The notes under the pieces are model-generated. The model saw only the letters and a program-made list of their open reading frames with translations. It had not been told where the DNA came from and made no database searches. From Bacteroidota bacterium (GTDB lineage: Bacteria; Bacteroidota; Bacteroidia; NS11-12g; UBA955), in the NCBI GenBank assembly GCA_030836345.1, contig JAURQA010000205.1, positions 1-6,614 of the forward strand: a DNA stretch of 6,614 nt, in the 5' to 3' direction. This document shows positions 6,001 to 6,614 of the stretch, piece after piece; position 1 is the first letter of the stretch; every line of letters starts with the position of its first letter. The position numbers and the translations under genes were made by a program.

Positions 6001-6614
6001 CTATGGTATTAAATGTACTATCCCCAAAGTCCCACCGAATATTCATGGTTCCTTTAGACAAGGTGCTACTGTTATTAAAGGTAAACTGATTGCTTTTAAA
6101 GCAGCCAAATAAGGTATCAATATCAAAATTAGGCTGGGTGTTGGGGTGAACAATTATTCTCCGATCCAAGGTATCTTTACATCCTTGATTAGAAGTACTA
6201 ACTAGGCGCACGATATTTGTACCTAAGGCATATTTCTCCCCATTTACATTGGTTGTAGTATCTGTATTTCCATTGCCTAGGATCCATTGATAACTCAGTG
6301 TACCCTTACTAATTTTTGACTCATTTGTAAAGTTAAACAATTGATCGTTAAAGCACTGTCCACTATCATTTACAGAAAAAGAAACCTGTGCTTGTGGCCA
6401 TATGCTGGCAACTTTAGTGCTCGTGTCAATACATCCTTGATTGCTTTCTATAATTAAGGTAATCGTATACGAAGAATCCTGCGCATAGACGTGATTATTA
6501 AGGTTAAGGCTTTGAGCGATTGCACTTCCATCTCCAAGGTTCCATTTATTCGAAACGATGGACCCGCTATCAACCGTGGAGGTGTTAAGGAAAGAGTAGG
6601 AATTGTTTTTTAAA
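3077..6614 (-). CDS. Giant T9SS-secreted PKD-repeat protein, C-terminal part (5' end outside window)
   Basis: The frame is open from the right edge to a TAA at 3077-3079, giving 1178 visible residues. No true start is in the window: the first start-like codon, a TTG at 6340, falls inside a repeat (residue 16 of R1, just after its first cysteine), and homologous sequence continues upstream of it to the edge. The visible part has one partial and twelve complete PKD-type repeats (3344-6614), then an 88-residue type B T9SS sorting domain (3080-3343). Such proteins pass the inner membrane by Sec and the outer membrane by the type IX system (PorV/SprA-type machinery), and are anchored at or released from the surface. 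Roles known for the class include adhesion, gliding and polymer binding, and nothing here selects among them. Composition is rich in Asn, Thr, Ser and Asp and poor in Lys and Arg, as expected for an exported beta protein. folB follows after a short gap, then a second giant gene with similar repeats. Confidence 0.96.
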   Translation of the reverse strand, partial: LKNNSYSFLNTSTVDSGSIVSNKWNLGDGSAIAQSLNLNNHVYAQDSSYTITLIIESNQGCIDTSTKVASIWPQAQVSFSVNDSGQCFNDQLFNFTNESKISKGTLSYQWILGNGNTDTTTNVNGEKYALGTNIVRLVSTSNQGCKDTLDRRIIVHPNTQPNFDIDTLFGCFKSNQFTFNNSSTLSKGTMNIRWDFGDSTFNTIANTVTKKFSRPDTFTIELMTVTNMDCFDSTSKSVIVHHDPKADFSLNTDRFCFNNQQFSAFNISSILSGTETAQIHWGDKTQEPIGDTLVHTYDRADSFKISVVSTSDNLCKDTMDLFVIVDSMPTANFTISQANQCFTGNDFRFTNTSSSHMDTLSYTWNLGDGSTSSSNDIDSKSYSNHDSMIVKLVATNIFSCMDSISKPIIVYPQPEAAFSISDDRQCFDQNTFDFTNTSKANVGVNTTQWTFNFGLLDTNTNITNWTWNTSDTFAVRQLVTNSSGCIDSLVKQIIIDPEPTVAFAINDNRQCFDNNSFTQTNLSTANVGTNSYSWDMGDKTSFTSTDVVNYSFGTFDTFTIKLIATNSEGCIDSASQTVIVDQMPEATFTIDDVEQCLQANSYQYTNTSTTAFGTLANTWVLESLGKINSENIDTNYTSADTFTVKLVVETLTGCLDSISKEVIVRPMPTANFTISDVAQCFKNNTVDFTNTTFIKYGALNHQWFLGDGDTSTTMSITNKNFGTADTFYNKLVSISTFGCEDTIIKQVYIHPSPQANFAINDDIQCFSKHSFNFTNTSVVQFNNPMTFSWNLGDARIRASQDVNNLQYLNPGTYTVLLEAMSDLNCPDTLSKVIEVLKKPVAGFTTRDSSQCLIGNSFNMDNTSTADIGNVTSTWNLQDGTRFTSDDINNKSFDRDGIYTIQLIVEDAATCKDTFVNNVIVHPHPVAIIQASSTCINEPFTISAASTIKNTAIVKTTWDFGDGTQASTSNPVKYFGNAANYLVRLTEESDQGCKHDTSQMVTVWAKPNAQFTSTKFRSGISEVEYQYTDQSTTVIDWWLWKFGDGQISNSQNPLITYSDTGTFFTQLIVRNNHGCLDSTSLGPDLIAPDFFLHIPNAFSPNGDGKNEVFGPVMSKYFINYSMVIYNKWGEKLFESTDGSFWNGMYRNKLVPEGTYMYNLYAVDLFGENHIRRGSINVLR
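3080..3343 (-). other. Type B T9SS C-terminal sorting domain (gliding-motility-associated, CHU_C-like)
   Basis: The last 88 residues begin LHIPNAFSPNGDGKNEVFGP. IPNAFSPNGDG is the hallmark opening of the gliding-motility-associated C-terminal domain (TIGR04131 / CHU_C family). The middle has VIYNKWGEKLFES and FWNGMYRNKLVPEGTYMYNL, and the end is RRGSINVLR, all typical of the family's beta strands. The domain directs cargo to the type IX secretion system. Type B domains, as in Flavobacterium SprB, usually need a dedicated PorP/SprF-like partner, and no such gene is in this window. Confidence 0.95.
3344..6614 (-). repeat. Array of PKD-type repeats (one partial, twelve complete) in the upstream giant protein
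   Basis: The repeats are 82-86 residues long (period about 255 bases), in reading order: R0 6386-6614 (cut by the edge), R1 6134-6385, R2 5879-6133, R3 5624-5878, R4 5369-5623, R5 5114-5368, R6 4859-5113, R7 4607-4858, R8 4352-4606, R9 4094-4351, R10 3839-4093, R11 3593-3838, R12 3344-3592. The consensus begins A-x-F-x-I, has Q-C-F at 10-12, F-T-N-T-S near 19-23, W-x-L-G-D-G near 34-39, D-T-F-x-V-K-L near 56-62 and G-C-x-D-S near 69-73, and ends in a proline linker such as PMPT or HPSPQ. R1 to R11 have both cysteines, and R12 lacks the first. R12 is also the most classical PKD domain (WKFGDG, then QNPLITYSDTGTF). R3, R5 and R7 have degenerate GDG loops. R5 and R6 look most alike at protein level (RQCFD and ANVG shared). 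Confidence 0.92.

Noticed and set aside
3344..6614. CRISPR array or DNA satellite suggested by the 255-base periodicity
   Set aside because: The period reflects diverged protein modules in a continuous reading frame. The DNA copies are not near-identical, and there are no short direct repeats with spacers.

Overview
The window looks like a piece of an AT-rich Bacteroidota chromosome. Three things point there: a C-terminal type IX secretion (T9SS) sorting domain of the gliding-motility-associated, type B class; very long PKD-type repeat proteins built from modules of about 85 residues; and start regions that are A/T-rich with no clear Shine-Dalgarno. I cannot name a genus from the sequence.

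All three genes are on the minus strand, so they read right to left. (1) 6614 to 3077 is the 3' part of a giant secreted repeat protein. 1178 residues are visible and the start lies beyond the right edge. It has one partial and twelve complete repeats, then an 88-residue sorting domain. (2) 2995 to 2651 is folB, a dihydroneopterin aldolase of folate synthesis. It begins about 80 bases after the first gene, with no visible terminator between them. (3) 2496 to 1 is the 5' part of a second giant secreted protein. 832 residues are visible and the end lies beyond the left edge. It has a signal peptide, an N-terminal region of about 290 residues that I cannot assign to a family, and at least six repeats of the same type. 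The only real non-coding stretch is 2497 to 2650, very AT-rich, with an AT-only inverted repeat and a weak promoter candidate.

The giant proteins are probably exported by Sec, carried over the outer membrane by T9SS and displayed on or released from the cell surface as long rods. Adhesion or gliding is plausible but not shown. FolB is a cytoplasmic housekeeping enzyme with no evident functional link to them, so the layout may be a chance neighbourhood or two related surface genes placed around it.

The most notable patterns are inside the repeats. Each complete repeat except the last has one cysteine near its start and one 57 to 60 residues later, suggesting a disulfide in each module. Most repeats also carry a D-S/T-X triplet just after the second cysteine that fits the Bacteroidota O-glycosylation sequon. 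I see no RNA genes, CRISPR array, insertion sequence, phage or defence genes. All open frames on the plus strand are antisense shadows of the repeat genes.
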